17,199 bases of DNA, from positions 1-17,199 of the forward strand of contig CAZDIO010000004.1 in assembly GCA_964505555.1 (NCBI GenBank). Reading direction: 5' to 3'. The position numbers and the translations under genes are program-made. The notes beneath the pieces were generated by a model. It made no database searches. It was not told where the DNA came from and worked only from the letters and a program-made list of their open reading frames with translations. Source of the stretch: CAZDIO01 sp964505555. GTDB lineage: Bacteria; Bdellovibrionota_C; UBA2361; SZUA-149; CAZDIO01. Of this stretch, positions 8,029 to 16,369 are shown piece after piece; the first letter of the stretch is position 1, and each line of letters opens with the position of its first letter.

Positions 8029-8206
8029 GAATCTATAGTTTTTCACAGGGAGACGAAAAGCAAGTGAGAAAATTGTTAGGATCACGTATTTATTCACCAA
8101 AATAGGTGAAATACCTCTTAGTTCCTCCTTCTTGCAGAGGTTTTTTTTGAAAGGTATGTTCACCGCACTGAAATGACATTAATAGCAATTTCTTAGGAGC
8201 ATTCGT

Positions 8207-8869
8207 ATGAAATCTTATTTTAAAATATCTTTAATGATTTTTGTCATCTTTGGGGCTCTCCTTTCTGGTTGTTCGGGACGCCATCATGGAAAGAAATCTG
8301 TTGATGAAAAAACTGAAACTTCTGCAATAGATGAAAATTTGGCGCGCATGGCGAACATGTCGCCAGAAGAGATGATGAAGAAAGCAAAAACGCTCGGGAG
8401 TCCTACTCCTGCACATACCGTTCTTCAGCCATTGGTAGGAACGTGGGTGACGGAAACAAAATGGTGGAAAGCACCAGGAGAAAAGCCAGAAGTATCGAAG
8501 GGTCGTGCAAATCACCAATGGGCGTTTGGAAAGAGATTTATTAAGGAGAAGTACGAGGGGAAATTCGCTGGTGAAGCGTTCCAAGGAGAGGGAATGATCG
8601 GCTATGACAACGTAAAAAAAGAATACGTTTCCACATGGGCTGATTCGATGAGCACCGATATTATGACCGGTGAAGGAAGTTACGATCCCGCGACCAAATC
8701 GTTAGAGATGACTTCGAAATTTACCTGTCCCATTACAGAATCTGAGATGAAGATGAGAAGTGTGACAAGAATTCTCAATAACAATCAGCATGTCTTAGAG
8801 ATGTACGGAATGACTCCTGATGGAAAAGAGTTCAAGAGTATGGAGATAACGTATAAGCGAAAAAGCTAA
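8207..8869 (+). CDS. DUF1579 family lipoprotein
   Basis: A 220-residue predicted lipoprotein. Residues 1-21 form a type II signal peptide (KSYFK, then a hydrophobic stretch) and the lipobox is LSGC with C22 as the lipidated cysteine. Ser at the +2 position favours the outer membrane under the E. coli sorting rule. A charged linker (about 25-70) leads to a DUF1579-like domain (about 73-217): LVGTWVTETKWW (76-87), GRANHQWAFGKRFIKEKYEG (99-118), GEGMIGYDNVKKEYVSTWADS (127-147) and GEGSYDPATKSLEM (155-168). The function of DUF1579 is not established; the fold is predicted to be a lipocalin-like beta barrel. AGGAG lies 8 nt before the ATG. The gene is divergent from ppk1 and ends at a strong hairpin. 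Confidence 0.82.
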   Translation: MKSYFKISLMIFVIFGALLSGCSGRHHGKKSVDEKTETSAIDENLARMANMSPEEMMKKAKTLGSPTPAHTVLQPLVGTWVTETKWWKAPGEKPEVSKGRANHQWAFGKRFIKEKYEGKFAGEAFQGEGMIGYDNVKKEYVSTWADSMSTDIMTGEGSYDPATKSLEMTSKFTCPITESEMKMRSVTRILNNNQHVLEMYGMTPDGKEFKSMEITYKRKS

Positions 8870-8899
8870 AGAACAACTACTAGGCTTTTCCTTCGCTTT

Positions 8900-8930
8900 G
8901 GGGTTGGACGTTCAAAGAACGTCCAACCCC
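8900..8930. terminator. bidirectional terminator between convergent genes
   Basis: GGGGTTGGACGTTC (8900-8913) and GAACGTCCAACCCC (8917-8930) make a perfect 14-bp stem with an AAA loop. It sits between the lipoprotein gene (ends 8869, forward) and the membrane protein gene (ends 8957, reverse). The T-rich tail is weak on both sides, so termination is inferred mainly from stem strength and position. Confidence 0.7.
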
Positions 8931-8956
8931 TCGATTTCAAAATGAAGATGGTGTCA

Positions 8957-9472
8957 CTAGCAGCTCACCGCTTTTGCGACAGTTTCGGAGGCTGGATGGA
9001 CAGCGGCTTGGACAGGAGAGCCCAGAAGCGTCGCTATTGGCCTCTCCCGAAGATCCATTCTCAGACTCTCATTATGACTCTGCACCCGAACACGACGATC
9101 TGCTTTCACAAATGCCTCGTTTAGAACCTCAGGAGCAAGTCTTGAGAGCGCAACCGCAAGGGCTCCTGGTGTCATCCCTTCTCGCCTACCAAGTCGCGCC
9201 TGCTCAATGGCTGCAAGTCCGGATTCTCCAAAAACTTCCGTGATCATTTCCATCTGGGATCGTAACTTTTGCTCCAGGGGGGCGATTTTTACCTCCCCGA
9301 TCTCCTTGAGCGTCCAATCTCGCGCTCCTAAACAGAGAATGCAAACAAAGATCCCCGCCCAAGCAGGAAGCGATGTCCAAAAGACGAGAGAGCAAATAAT
9401 TACTCCAAAAGAGAAAAGATAAGGAAATAACGTGCCACGAGCCCGCCATATTTTTCCAAAGTTCGAAACCAT
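8957..9472 (-). CDS. unrecognised small membrane protein with two TM segments
   Basis: A 171-residue protein that I cannot assign to a family. The start at 9472 (MVSNFGKIWR) is chosen because AGGGGAG lies 8 nt upstream; the reading frame stays open for 36 more codons to 9580, but that extension is Cys/Arg-rich and unconvincing. Two hydrophobic segments at about 14-33 and 36-50 are separated by a very short turn, so both ends of the protein are probably on the same side of the membrane. The rest (about 52-171) is soluble, with a charged helical stretch (55-100) and an Ala/Leu-rich helix (102-125). It contains no recognisable catalytic motif. It is transcribed toward the lipoprotein gene and shares its terminator. 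Confidence 0.6.
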   Translation of the reverse strand: MVSNFGKIWRARGTLFPYLFSFGVIICSLVFWTSLPAWAGIFVCILCLGARDWTLKEIGEVKIAPLEQKLRSQMEMITEVFGESGLAAIEQARLGRREGMTPGALAVALSRLAPEVLNEAFVKADRRVRVQSHNESLRMDLRERPIATLLGSPVQAAVHPASETVAKAVSC

Positions 9473-9618
9473 ACCGCAATCTCCCCTAAGAAAACCACAC
9501 CTTAAGCCCCCCTTGCATCGGCGGGGCTCTATTTTTAACCTATTCAAACAGCCTAGTAGCTGTGGGGGCTTACTACACACCTATTATTAAGAGAAAATGA
9601 AGGGAGTGTTAATTTGAT

Positions 9619-9653
9619 GTTTACGCGGTGTCTTACAAAACACTAACGCAAAC
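9619..9653. repeat. imperfect inverted repeat in the intergenic region
   Basis: GTTTACGCGGTGT (9619-9631) pairs imperfectly with ACACTAACGCAAAC (9640-9653). It lies between the membrane protein gene and the 35-residue gene, where it could be a weak terminator for the latter on the reverse strand, but no T run follows. Apart from this, 9581-9753 shows nothing. Confidence 0.3.
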
Positions 9654-9753
9654 TTAACGTCTAAGGCGGGCCCTAAAGCAGGCATAGCGCTCGGGAAGAG
9701 ATCTTCCAGGTGTCAAAACCTTTCAGATATCTTCTCCTCCACGCTTAACGAAA

Positions 9754-9861
9754 CTACTTTCCTCGGCTAAGCTTTTTTTCAAGCTTTGCCTGTCTTTTTT
9801 CTTTCAGTGTTTTCTGAGGAGCTTTTTTTACGTTCTTCTTTGCGTCGTGTGATTTTGCCAT
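9754..9861 (-). CDS. 35-residue lysine-rich small protein
   Basis: A short open frame reading MAKSHDAKKNVKKAPQKTLK and continuing EKRQAKLEKKLSRGK before TAG. GGAG lies 6 nt before the ATG, an appropriate spacing. Thirteen of 35 residues are lysine and two are arginine, giving a strongly basic, probably helical and cytoplasmic or nucleic-acid-binding peptide. Short proteins of the general style DAKKN-KK-P-KT-KEKRxAKxxKK are familiar to me from diverse Gram-negative genomes, but I know of no assigned function. It lies 115 nt downstream of pyc on the same strand. The gap holds TTGTGG-N17-TGTAGT, a possible weak promoter of its own. Confidence 0.65.
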   Translation of the reverse strand: MAKSHDAKKNVKKAPQKTLKEKRQAKLEKKLSRGK

Positions 9862-9959
9862 GATTATCTCCAATAATGTAATCTAAGAGAGTTGACCCTA
9901 CTACAGATACGGGCGGCTGTATCCACAAAATCTTCTTGGTCGGCTATTTACCTATTATT

Positions 9960-9976
9960 TAGTGGTCGCAGCACTA
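9960..9976 (-). terminator. weak hairpin just after pyc
   Basis: On the reverse strand TAGTG-CTGCGAC-CACTA forms a 5-bp stem directly after the pyc stop, followed by AAATAATAGG. There is no U run, so read-through into the 35-residue gene is possible. Confidence 0.25.
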
Positions 9977-12900
9977 CTAGGTGAGTTCAATGATGAGATC
10001 GCCTACATCCACTCGCGTATTGACTGGTAACACTACCCGCTTTACCGTTCCTGGCTTTGGCGCATGAACAGAGGTTTGCATCTTCATCGCTTCGAGGGTA
10101 AAAAGTTGGGTATTTTCATCAACCGCATCCCCTTCTTTCACCCCAAGACCAACAACCACCCCTGCAAGCGGCGCACCAATGAAGAGTGGGTTATCCGCTA
10201 TCGCCTTTTCATGCGACTTCTCCGTGGAGGCAATTTTTTTATCTTTTACCTGAATACTTCGTGGTTGCCCGTTTAATTCAAAAAACACGGTGCGCTCACC
10301 ATTCTCACCCGGCTCACTTACTGCGACCAGTCGAATAAAAAGTCGCTTTCCTGGCTCAAGGTCAACAATTATCTCCTCCCCCTTCTCAAGGCCGTAGAGA
10401 TAACTCAGAGTGGGAATAAGTAAGAGATTACTATAGCGCTTTCGTGCTGTGGTGTAGTCTCGAAAGACTCGGGGATAGAGAACAGAACTTAAGGTGTCCT
10501 GTTTTGTCGCCTCCCTTCCAAGAAGCTCACTGGCAGTCATTGAAGCCGCTTCCAGATCAACTGCCTCAAATACCTCTCCTGGTCGCTTACGAAGTGGTGC
10601 AACGCCTCGAAGCACCTTCATCCGGAACTCCTCATCAAAACCCCCATACGGCTCTCCAAGTTCCCCGCGAAAGAACTCAAGAACACTCTCTGGAAAATCA
10701 AGCTCTGAAGCTCTCTTTCTTACATCTTCGATGGTGAGGTTGTTTGCCACCATAAACAAAGCCATGTCCCCAACAACTTTCGAACTGGGGGTTACCTTTA
10801 TAATATCACCAAAAAGGATATTGACCTCTTGGTACATCTTTTTTAATTCTGACCACTTCTTTGACAAACCCACACTCGCTGCTTGTGGTCTAAAGTTAGA
10901 GTATTGTCCCCCCGGAATCTCAGTAAGATAGACCTCCGCAGTATTGGTCTTTAAGTCGCTTTCAAAAGGCGCATAGAAATTTCTCACCACTTCCCAATAC
11001 TCACTAAAGGGGGTCAGCTGCTCTAAGGACATACCGGTATCTCGCGGTGTTCCAGAAAGTGACGCAACAAGTCCTTCCAGTGGTGGCTGACTGGTCACCC
11101 CAGCCATCGCCGAAAAAGCACAGTCAACAATATCAACCCCAACCTCGCTCGCTTTAAGATAGCTCGCAGTTTGCACCCCCGCCGTGTCATGGGTGTGAAA
11201 ATGAATCGGGAGATCCACAGTGTTTTTTAACTCAGAGATGAGAAGCTCCGCTCCATAAGGTTTCAGGAGCCCAGACATATCTTTTATTGCTAAAATATCT
11301 GCCCCTGCTTTTTCAAATTCTTTTGCAAGTTTTGTATAGTAAGCGAGATCATATTTTGTTTGCTTACCGTTTTTCTTATTTTGCTCCTCTAAGACAACAT
11401 CCCCGGTGTAGCAGAGACATACCTCTGCAATGCCACCGGCGTCTTTTACTGCCTGAATTGAAGTGTGCATCTGGGAGAGGTTGTTAAAACAATCAAAAAT
11501 TCGGAAGATATCAATTCCCGCTTCTTTGGATTCTTTAATAAATGCCTTAACAACATTGTCTGGATAACTCTTGTAGCCAACGACATTTGCTCCCCGAATA
11601 AGCATCTGAAAAAGAATATTCGGGATCTTTTCTCGAAGAAGCGAAAGCCGCTCCCAGGGGTCTTCTTTAAGAAAGCGAAGACACACATCAAAGGTCGCCC
11701 CACCCCACATCTCTAGTGAAAATAGTTGGGGCACATGGTGAGCGATGGCATCTCCTACTTGGAGCATATCAAAGGTGCGAAGACGTGTTGCTACAAGCGA
11801 CTGATGAGCATCACGTAACGTCGTATCGGTAATCAGTAACCGTTTTTCTGCTTTCACTTCAGAGAGAAACTTTTTTATCCCCAGAGTTAAAAAACGCTCT
11901 CTCCATCCTGGAGGAGGTGAGTCGGTTAAACTCGAACGTTGTCTTTCTAGAATCTCAACTCGCGGAGGAACAGCAACTCCCGTTTGCTTTGGTCGAGTGA
12001 GTCCCGGCATCTCCTCATGACCATTGACGGTAACTTCAGCAAGAAAACTCAGCAAACGATTGGCACGATCTCTTTTCTGCGGAAGCTGAAACAACGCCGG
12101 ATGTTCTTCTAAAAAAGTGGTGCGCGCATTTCCCGCTAAAAACTGCCCTTGTTGAAGTAGGTTTTCAAGAAAGGCAATATTGGTCTTTACCCCACGGATA
12201 CGAAACTCACGGAGACTTCGCCGTAATCGATTCGCAGCCTCCGTCATCGATCGACCCCGAGCTGTCACTTTTACAAGCAAGGAATCATAAAACGGGGTGA
12301 CAATCCCACCGGTAAAGGCACTTCCTGAATCAAGTCGTATGCCAAACCCACCGGCGGAGCGGTAGGCAACAAGCTTTCCATAGTCTGGCTTAAAATCTTC
12401 GGTGGGATCTTCTGTAGTAATTCGACATTGAATAGCAACTCCACTCTGGCGGATGTTTTCTTGTAACAACCCAAGCTCCGCCAAAGTATCCCCAGCTGCA
12501 ATGCGAAGTTGACTCTGAACGAGGTCAACCCCGGTAATCTCCTCGGTAACCGTATGCTCAACTTGGATGCGGGGATTAATCTCAATAAAGTAAATACCCC
12601 CATCTTCACCAACAAGAAACTCCGCGGTTGCGGCAGAGAGCAGTTGCAACTCGCGTCCCAACAGGAGCGCATAGTGGTAGAGATCCTCTCGTTGTTGTGG
12701 GGAGAGACTGATCGCCGGACCAAATTCAACAAGCTTTTGATGTCTTCGCTGAACGGAGCAGTCACGCTCAAAAAGATGAACCACCTCGCCCGAGCCATCC
12801 CCAAGGAGCTGCACTTCAATATGCTTTGGGCGACTGACGTATTTCTCTACATATACCTCTCCTCGACCAAAGGCAGCTTGCCCTTCAGTTCGTGCCGCTT

Positions 12901-13465
12901 CAAACGCATGCTCAAACTCTGCTTCGCTGCGAACAATCCGCATTCCCCGGCCTCCGCCACCGAAACTGGCCTTGAGCATCACCGGATAGCCACACTCTCG
13001 AGCAAATTCTTTACCACGTTGTACCTCCTCAACGACACCACTTCCTGGAATCGTTGGCACCCCAACTCGCTTTGCGAGATCAAGAGTTTTTACTTTGTTT
13101 CCAGCAATGTGGAGTGTCTCAGAAGTGGGTCCAACAAAATTAACACCGAACTCTCCCGCAACATCTCTAAGTTCCGCACGCTCAGCAAGAAATCCATACC
13201 CAGGATGAATCGCATCCACCTCTGCCTTTCGAGCAATGGAGATAATTTCATGAATATTGAGATAGGAAGAAACCGGACTCCCTTGAGTCCCGATCTGATA
13301 CGCCTCATCCGCTTTATATCGATGAAGGGAGAAGCGATCTTCGTAACTATAAATCGCTACTGTCCGGATCCCAAGCTCTGTACAGGCTCGAAAAACTCGG
13401 ATTGCAATCTCGCCCCGATTACACACCAGTAATTTATGTATTGGGCGATGACCGCCAGTAGGCAT
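9977..13465 (-). CDS. pyc: pyruvate carboxylase
   Basis: Carboxylates pyruvate to oxaloacetate using ATP, bicarbonate and biotin, replenishing the TCA cycle. At about 1162 residues it is the complete single-chain type. Residue numbers here are from the GTG at 13468. Biotin carboxylase domain (about 9-455): HKLLVCNRGEIAIRVFRA at 11-28, GGGGRGM loop at 170-176 and EINPRIQVEH at 296-305. Carboxyltransferase domain (about 543-815): ITDTTLRDAHQSLVATRLRT (546-565), the probable carbamylated lysine in AIKDMSG (K729), and metal ligands in HFHTHDT (756-762). The PC tetramerisation region (about 865-1065) follows. The biotinyl domain is at the end, with EAMKM at 1126-1130 (K1129 biotinylated). ATG at 13465 shares its A with the TGA of the glycosyltransferase gene (TGATG), indicating translational coupling; a GTG one codon earlier is possible. 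All active-site motifs are intact. Confidence 0.95.
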   Translation of the reverse strand: MPTGGHRPIHKLLVCNRGEIAIRVFRACTELGIRTVAIYSYEDRFSLHRYKADEAYQIGTQGSPVSSYLNIHEIISIARKAEVDAIHPGYGFLAERAELRDVAGEFGVNFVGPTSETLHIAGNKVKTLDLAKRVGVPTIPGSGVVEEVQRGKEFARECGYPVMLKASFGGGGRGMRIVRSEAEFEHAFEAARTEGQAAFGRGEVYVEKYVSRPKHIEVQLLGDGSGEVVHLFERDCSVQRRHQKLVEFGPAISLSPQQREDLYHYALLLGRELQLLSAATAEFLVGEDGGIYFIEINPRIQVEHTVTEEITGVDLVQSQLRIAAGDTLAELGLLQENIRQSGVAIQCRITTEDPTEDFKPDYGKLVAYRSAGGFGIRLDSGSAFTGGIVTPFYDSLLVKVTARGRSMTEAANRLRRSLREFRIRGVKTNIAFLENLLQQGQFLAGNARTTFLEEHPALFQLPQKRDRANRLLSFLAEVTVNGHEEMPGLTRPKQTGVAVPPRVEILERQRSSLTDSPPPGWRERFLTLGIKKFLSEVKAEKRLLITDTTLRDAHQSLVATRLRTFDMLQVGDAIAHHVPQLFSLEMWGGATFDVCLRFLKEDPWERLSLLREKIPNILFQMLIRGANVVGYKSYPDNVVKAFIKESKEAGIDIFRIFDCFNNLSQMHTSIQAVKDAGGIAEVCLCYTGDVVLEEQNKKNGKQTKYDLAYYTKLAKEFEKAGADILAIKDMSGLLKPYGAELLISELKNTVDLPIHFHTHDTAGVQTASYLKASEVGVDIVDCAFSAMAGVTSQPPLEGLVASLSGTPRDTGMSLEQLTPFSEYWEVVRNFYAPFESDLKTNTAEVYLTEIPGGQYSNFRPQAASVGLSKKWSELKKMYQEVNILFGDIIKVTPSSKVVGDMALFMVANNLTIEDVRKRASELDFPESVLEFFRGELGEPYGGFDEEFRMKVLRGVAPLRKRPGEVFEAVDLEAASMTASELLGREATKQDTLSSVLYPRVFRDYTTARKRYSNLLLIPTLSYLYGLEKGEEIIVDLEPGKRLFIRLVAVSEPGENGERTVFFELNGQPRSIQVKDKKIASTEKSHEKAIADNPLFIGAPLAGVVVGLGVKEGDAVDENTQLFTLEAMKMQTSVHAPKPGTVKRVVLPVNTRVDVGDLIIELT

Positions 13466-14625
13466 CACGAGAAGATCCCCGGAATCGATGTTTCGCTAAT
13501 TGTTGTACTGTCTGTCGTATTGGCCTGAGCATGCTTTTGGGTTTCATCGCGATCGGGGCTCGTTACCACTGCTGTCATCTTCTCGATAATTTCATCCCAA
13601 GACGCTGTCAGTGGAATCTTCTTAGCATCTCGAGAAAGTCGATCATAGAGGGGTTGATCGCCAATGAGCCGGTTTATCGCTTGTGAGATCGCTTGCTCAT
13701 CGGGTTCAACCACAAGTCCATTTTCCTCATCGTGAACAAACTCCAGCACCCCTCCACTATCAACACAGGCAATAACCGGTTTTCCACTCGCCAAAGCTTC
13801 TAAGGTTACCAGTCCGTAGTCTTCATCATATGGGGCATAGAACACCGTAAATGCTCGAGCATAGAGCCCAAGAAGCTCTTCATCGCTTACGCGTCCCATA
13901 AATTGCACCCGATCCCAGAGATGGTGTTTATTAATCTCACTCTGAAGGTACTCTGCAATCGCCGGCTCATCAGCAATCCCAACAATCTTTAACTGCATTC
14001 GCCCATCAACTTTCGCCATCGCTCGAATCATCAGATCAATTCGCTTAATACTACAGATTCGTCCCACAGAAAGAATATACTGCTCCGGCAAGGCATGGTG
14101 ATATCTTGTTCCCAGCGGCAGGGGTGGCATGAGCACAGTGCTTTCAATATCAAGATAGCGTTTGAGTCGGGAGGAGACATTTGAAGAGATCGTAAAGACT
14201 GCTTTACATTCTTCAAGTCCTAATTTATCTGCACGAAGGAGCATCCGCCTCAACGTCTCATCTTCAACCCCAGTATTAAAATCTCCAAACCGAGTTCCAT
14301 ACAGATCATACATCTGACGATGTTGGTGAACGAGCCAAGAGATCTTGCATGGATGGGACACTAAGTAAGAGGGAAACTTCGTACAAACGACAAGATCTAT
14401 TTTCTTCCCCCCAAAAACGCGCAGATCCAATGCTCGCCACAGCGCTACCTGCTGAAGTAAGACCTCCTTTGGCTGTGCTGAAAAGGGAAGTAAGACGGTA
14501 TCAACAAGATGTCCTTTGCTCTTAAACTCTCGCTGCAAACCATCAACCAACACCTCCGCCCCACCTCGGGTAAAGGGCACCTGCACAGAGGCGATGAGCA
14601 CATGAAGCTTACCAGGATTAGCCAT
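13465..14625 (-). CDS. family 4 glycosyltransferase
   Basis: A GT-B fold, retaining glycosyltransferase of 386 residues from this start. Numbering from an alternative start at 14637: a glycine-rich N-terminal loop RGGAEVLVDGL (24-34), the second Rossmann domain opening with ILSVGRICSIKRIDLMIRAM (188-207), FMGRVSDEELLGLYARA (246-262), and the GT4 E-x7-E signature from E272 to E280 (EDYGLVTLE), then ASGKPVIA (283-290). GT4 enzymes usually transfer mannose, glucose or related sugars from nucleotide-sugars to LPS, capsule or protein glycans; the substrate cannot be read here. The ATG at 14625 overlaps the end of the methyltransferase gene by 8 nt (ATGGCTAA) and has AAGAG 12 nt upstream, so it is preferred to 14637. 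The tail (about 358-390) is Ser/Thr/Asp-rich and probably disordered. Confidence 0.85.
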   Translation of the reverse strand: MANPGKLHVLIASVQVPFTRGGAEVLVDGLQREFKSKGHLVDTVLLPFSAQPKEVLLQQVALWRALDLRVFGGKKIDLVVCTKFPSYLVSHPCKISWLVHQHRQMYDLYGTRFGDFNTGVEDETLRRMLLRADKLGLEECKAVFTISSNVSSRLKRYLDIESTVLMPPLPLGTRYHHALPEQYILSVGRICSIKRIDLMIRAMAKVDGRMQLKIVGIADEPAIAEYLQSEINKHHLWDRVQFMGRVSDEELLGLYARAFTVFYAPYDEDYGLVTLEALASGKPVIACVDSGGVLEFVHDEENGLVVEPDEQAISQAINRLIGDQPLYDRLSRDAKKIPLTASWDEIIEKMTAVVTSPDRDETQKHAQANTTDSTTISETSIPGIFS

Positions 14626-16126
14626 CGTAAACATCATCTCTTAATTGATAGCTTGTCTGTCCTGGAGCTAAATAGACCTCGCCATTGAGTGGCGAAAGTA
14701 ATCGCGCGCTTCGCTCTTCAACAACACCAACAATACAATAATCTTGATGCCCAAAGAGAAGGTCGTTAAGACGTTTAATATTTTCATTCAAGAGCAGTAA
14801 CGTGCTCTTCCAGCGAATGGGAAGAGCGTCGGATACCTCTATACTTTGGAGCATCATCTGTGAGGCAAACGGAGAGCGCATCATCATTCGCTCGACGCGG
14901 ATCCCATTTGAAGACATAAGGAATTCCACCGTCTCCGGATGAAGAGGGCGGAGACTTGCTGGATCTCGGAAGAAATTTCTCGTAAGCGTTGCAACCGATT
15001 GAGGGTTAATTGCTTCAAATACTACTTTCCCGCCGGGTTTTATCTTCTCACGAATCAATGAAAATAAAAGTTGAAGCTTCTCCGCACTCAGTCGCTCAAG
15101 TAGTCGTGAGGCAAAAACACCCGAGAGTGATTGCCCTCCTAACTGTTCCAGATAGGAGAGTGGATCCATGTGCGTCACCGATAAATTCTTCCCCTCACAG
15201 ACACGAATCATCGTCTCTGAACCATCAATACCAAACCCCTCTTTCCCGGCCTCTCGAAGAAGTTCTAGAAATTCTCCCCGACCACACCCAAGGTCCAGGA
15301 TCACCCCACCTGCATCTTCAAAAAATGGCAGGTAGTCTCGAACTCGCTCTTTCCACTCGCTCTCAGATCCCCCAAAACGATTTTGAAAAAGATAACTAGA
15401 AAGTGCATTCATTGGTCGCCCCGCATCGATTACATTCATGCTGCGAGTCCCTCCCGGAAACGGAGTTGAATTTTCTAGCGTGAGCGTTTCGCTCAGCTGG
15501 ACAAGCGCCCCCTCAAGACCACGAACGAGAGCATCGAGGCGAAGAATCTCATTGTGAGAGGACTCGGCGATCTCTGTCAGCAGTGAGCGATCGTTTTCTA
15601 GTTGATCTACTTTTTTGTTAAAGTGTTCCTGGAGCGTATGCAGTGTTGCGGTAATCTGATCAAAAAGCTTCTCTGTTTGTCTCTGTGTTCCTTCAATATC
15701 ATTGTCTATTTTTTCGATGAGTTGCCAAAATATTTCAGCATCTCGTCGATCGATATACCGAGCGGTATCGTTTAGATGCGAAACGAGCTTCATGTGAAAT
15801 TCTCGTTCCTGCTCAAAGTATCCTTTGAGGAGATACTTCCAGATGCAGTTGATGAAAAACTTTTTTACACTAACAATGATCGGTCCAATAAATGGACGGT
15901 GAGAGGTAATCTCGGTTGCCGAGGCCCAGTTGCCCCAGTGAGCGTTTAGGTAATTTAACGAGTCAGAATAGAGGAGTGGGGTCGCCGACTCACCTCCTTC
16001 TTTTGCTTGTTGGGGAATATAGCTCCGAACAGGGAGTGGTTTACTCTTAAGAAACTCTTTGGCGTCGGCATGAATACGCGACATGATCGCTTCAACATCA
16101 GGTCGCTCATGATCACTTTGCCGCAT
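14618..16126 (-). CDS. coiled-coil SAM-dependent methyltransferase
   Basis: A 502-residue protein with a C-terminal class I methyltransferase domain (about 245-420). The AdoMet loop is VILDLGCGRGEFLELL (275-290), the acidic residue that binds the ribose is likely in GIDGS (299-303), and motif IKPGGKVVFEAINP (362-375) is followed by FFRDPASLRPLHPETVEFL (385-403). That F-x-DP-x3-RP-x-HP pattern recurs in methyltransferases of O-antigen and surface-glycan gene clusters. The N-terminal half has an amphipathic hydrophobic stretch (GPIIVSVKKFFINCIWKYLL, 81-100), which could touch the membrane, and a probable coiled coil (about 130-215). AAGGAG 6 nt before the ATG sets the start. It is the first gene of an operon with the GT4 and pyc genes. 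Methylation of a sugar in a glycan is inferred; the true acceptor is unknown. Confidence 0.8.
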   Translation of the reverse strand: MRQSDHERPDVEAIMSRIHADAKEFLKSKPLPVRSYIPQQAKEGGESATPLLYSDSLNYLNAHWGNWASATEITSHRPFIGPIIVSVKKFFINCIWKYLLKGYFEQEREFHMKLVSHLNDTARYIDRRDAEIFWQLIEKIDNDIEGTQRQTEKLFDQITATLHTLQEHFNKKVDQLENDRSLLTEIAESSHNEILRLDALVRGLEGALVQLSETLTLENSTPFPGGTRSMNVIDAGRPMNALSSYLFQNRFGGSESEWKERVRDYLPFFEDAGGVILDLGCGRGEFLELLREAGKEGFGIDGSETMIRVCEGKNLSVTHMDPLSYLEQLGGQSLSGVFASRLLERLSAEKLQLLFSLIREKIKPGGKVVFEAINPQSVATLTRNFFRDPASLRPLHPETVEFLMSSNGIRVERMMMRSPFASQMMLQSIEVSDALPIRWKSTLLLLNENIKRLNDLLFGHQDYCIVGVVEERSARLLSPLNGEVYLAPGQTSYQLRDDVYDG

Positions 16127-16162
16127 ACACTCTCCTTAATACTAAGACACATACCATAGGTG

Positions 16163-16197
16163 GCGTTTTTACCGATCAAAATCGTCGATTAAAACGC
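16163..16197 (-). promoter_or_regulatory. stem-loop in the methyltransferase operon leader
   Basis: On the reverse strand GCGTTTT (16197-16191) and AAAACGC (16169-16163) form a 7-bp outer stem, with an inner CGAT-TTTG-ATCG hairpin. It lies about 37 nt before the start codon, inside the predicted leader. It could influence mRNA stability or translation; no known class is recognised. Confidence 0.35.
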
Positions 16198-16263
16198 TGC
16201 TTAACCCTCAGCCGAGTCATACCAAATAACCTCGCCATACCTCAAATCACAATCAAAAGGGTG

Positions 16264-16292
16264 ACGATATTTGTCTCTCGAGCTTCCGTCAA
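16264..16292 (-). promoter_or_regulatory. sigma-70-type promoter of the methyltransferase-GT4-pyc operon
   Basis: Reading the reverse strand, TTGACG (16292-16287) is followed after exactly 17 nt by TATCGT (16269-16264), a -35/-10 pair with three mismatches to consensus in total. Transcription would start near 16257, giving a leader of about 130 nt before the ATG at 16126. Confidence 0.5.
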
Positions 16293-16369
16293 GAAAAGAG
16301 GAAAATTAACTTATTGGGGGGCAAGAAACGAGGGCAAGATCGAATGATCTCTGTTTGTTATCTGCAGAA

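Noticed and set aside
8231..8584. 117-codon reverse open frame inside the DUF1579 lipoprotein gene
   Set aside because: The forward frame has a lipobox, RBS and domain match; the reverse product has no recognisable features.
9473..9580. 36-codon upstream extension of the two-TM membrane protein
   Set aside because: The Cys/Arg-rich extension looks non-coding, while the internal ATG at 9472 has AGGGGAG at the right distance.
12509..13432. Long open frame (about 307 codons) on the forward strand inside pyc
   Set aside because: It is antisense to an unambiguous biotin carboxylase domain and its product is Leu/Ser/Asn-rich with no domain; it is a codon-bias shadow.
14626..14637. Alternative GT4 start at 14637
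   Set aside because: Its potential Shine-Dalgarno (AAGAG) abuts the ATG; the same AAGAG is better placed for the ATG at 14625, though the difference is only four residues.
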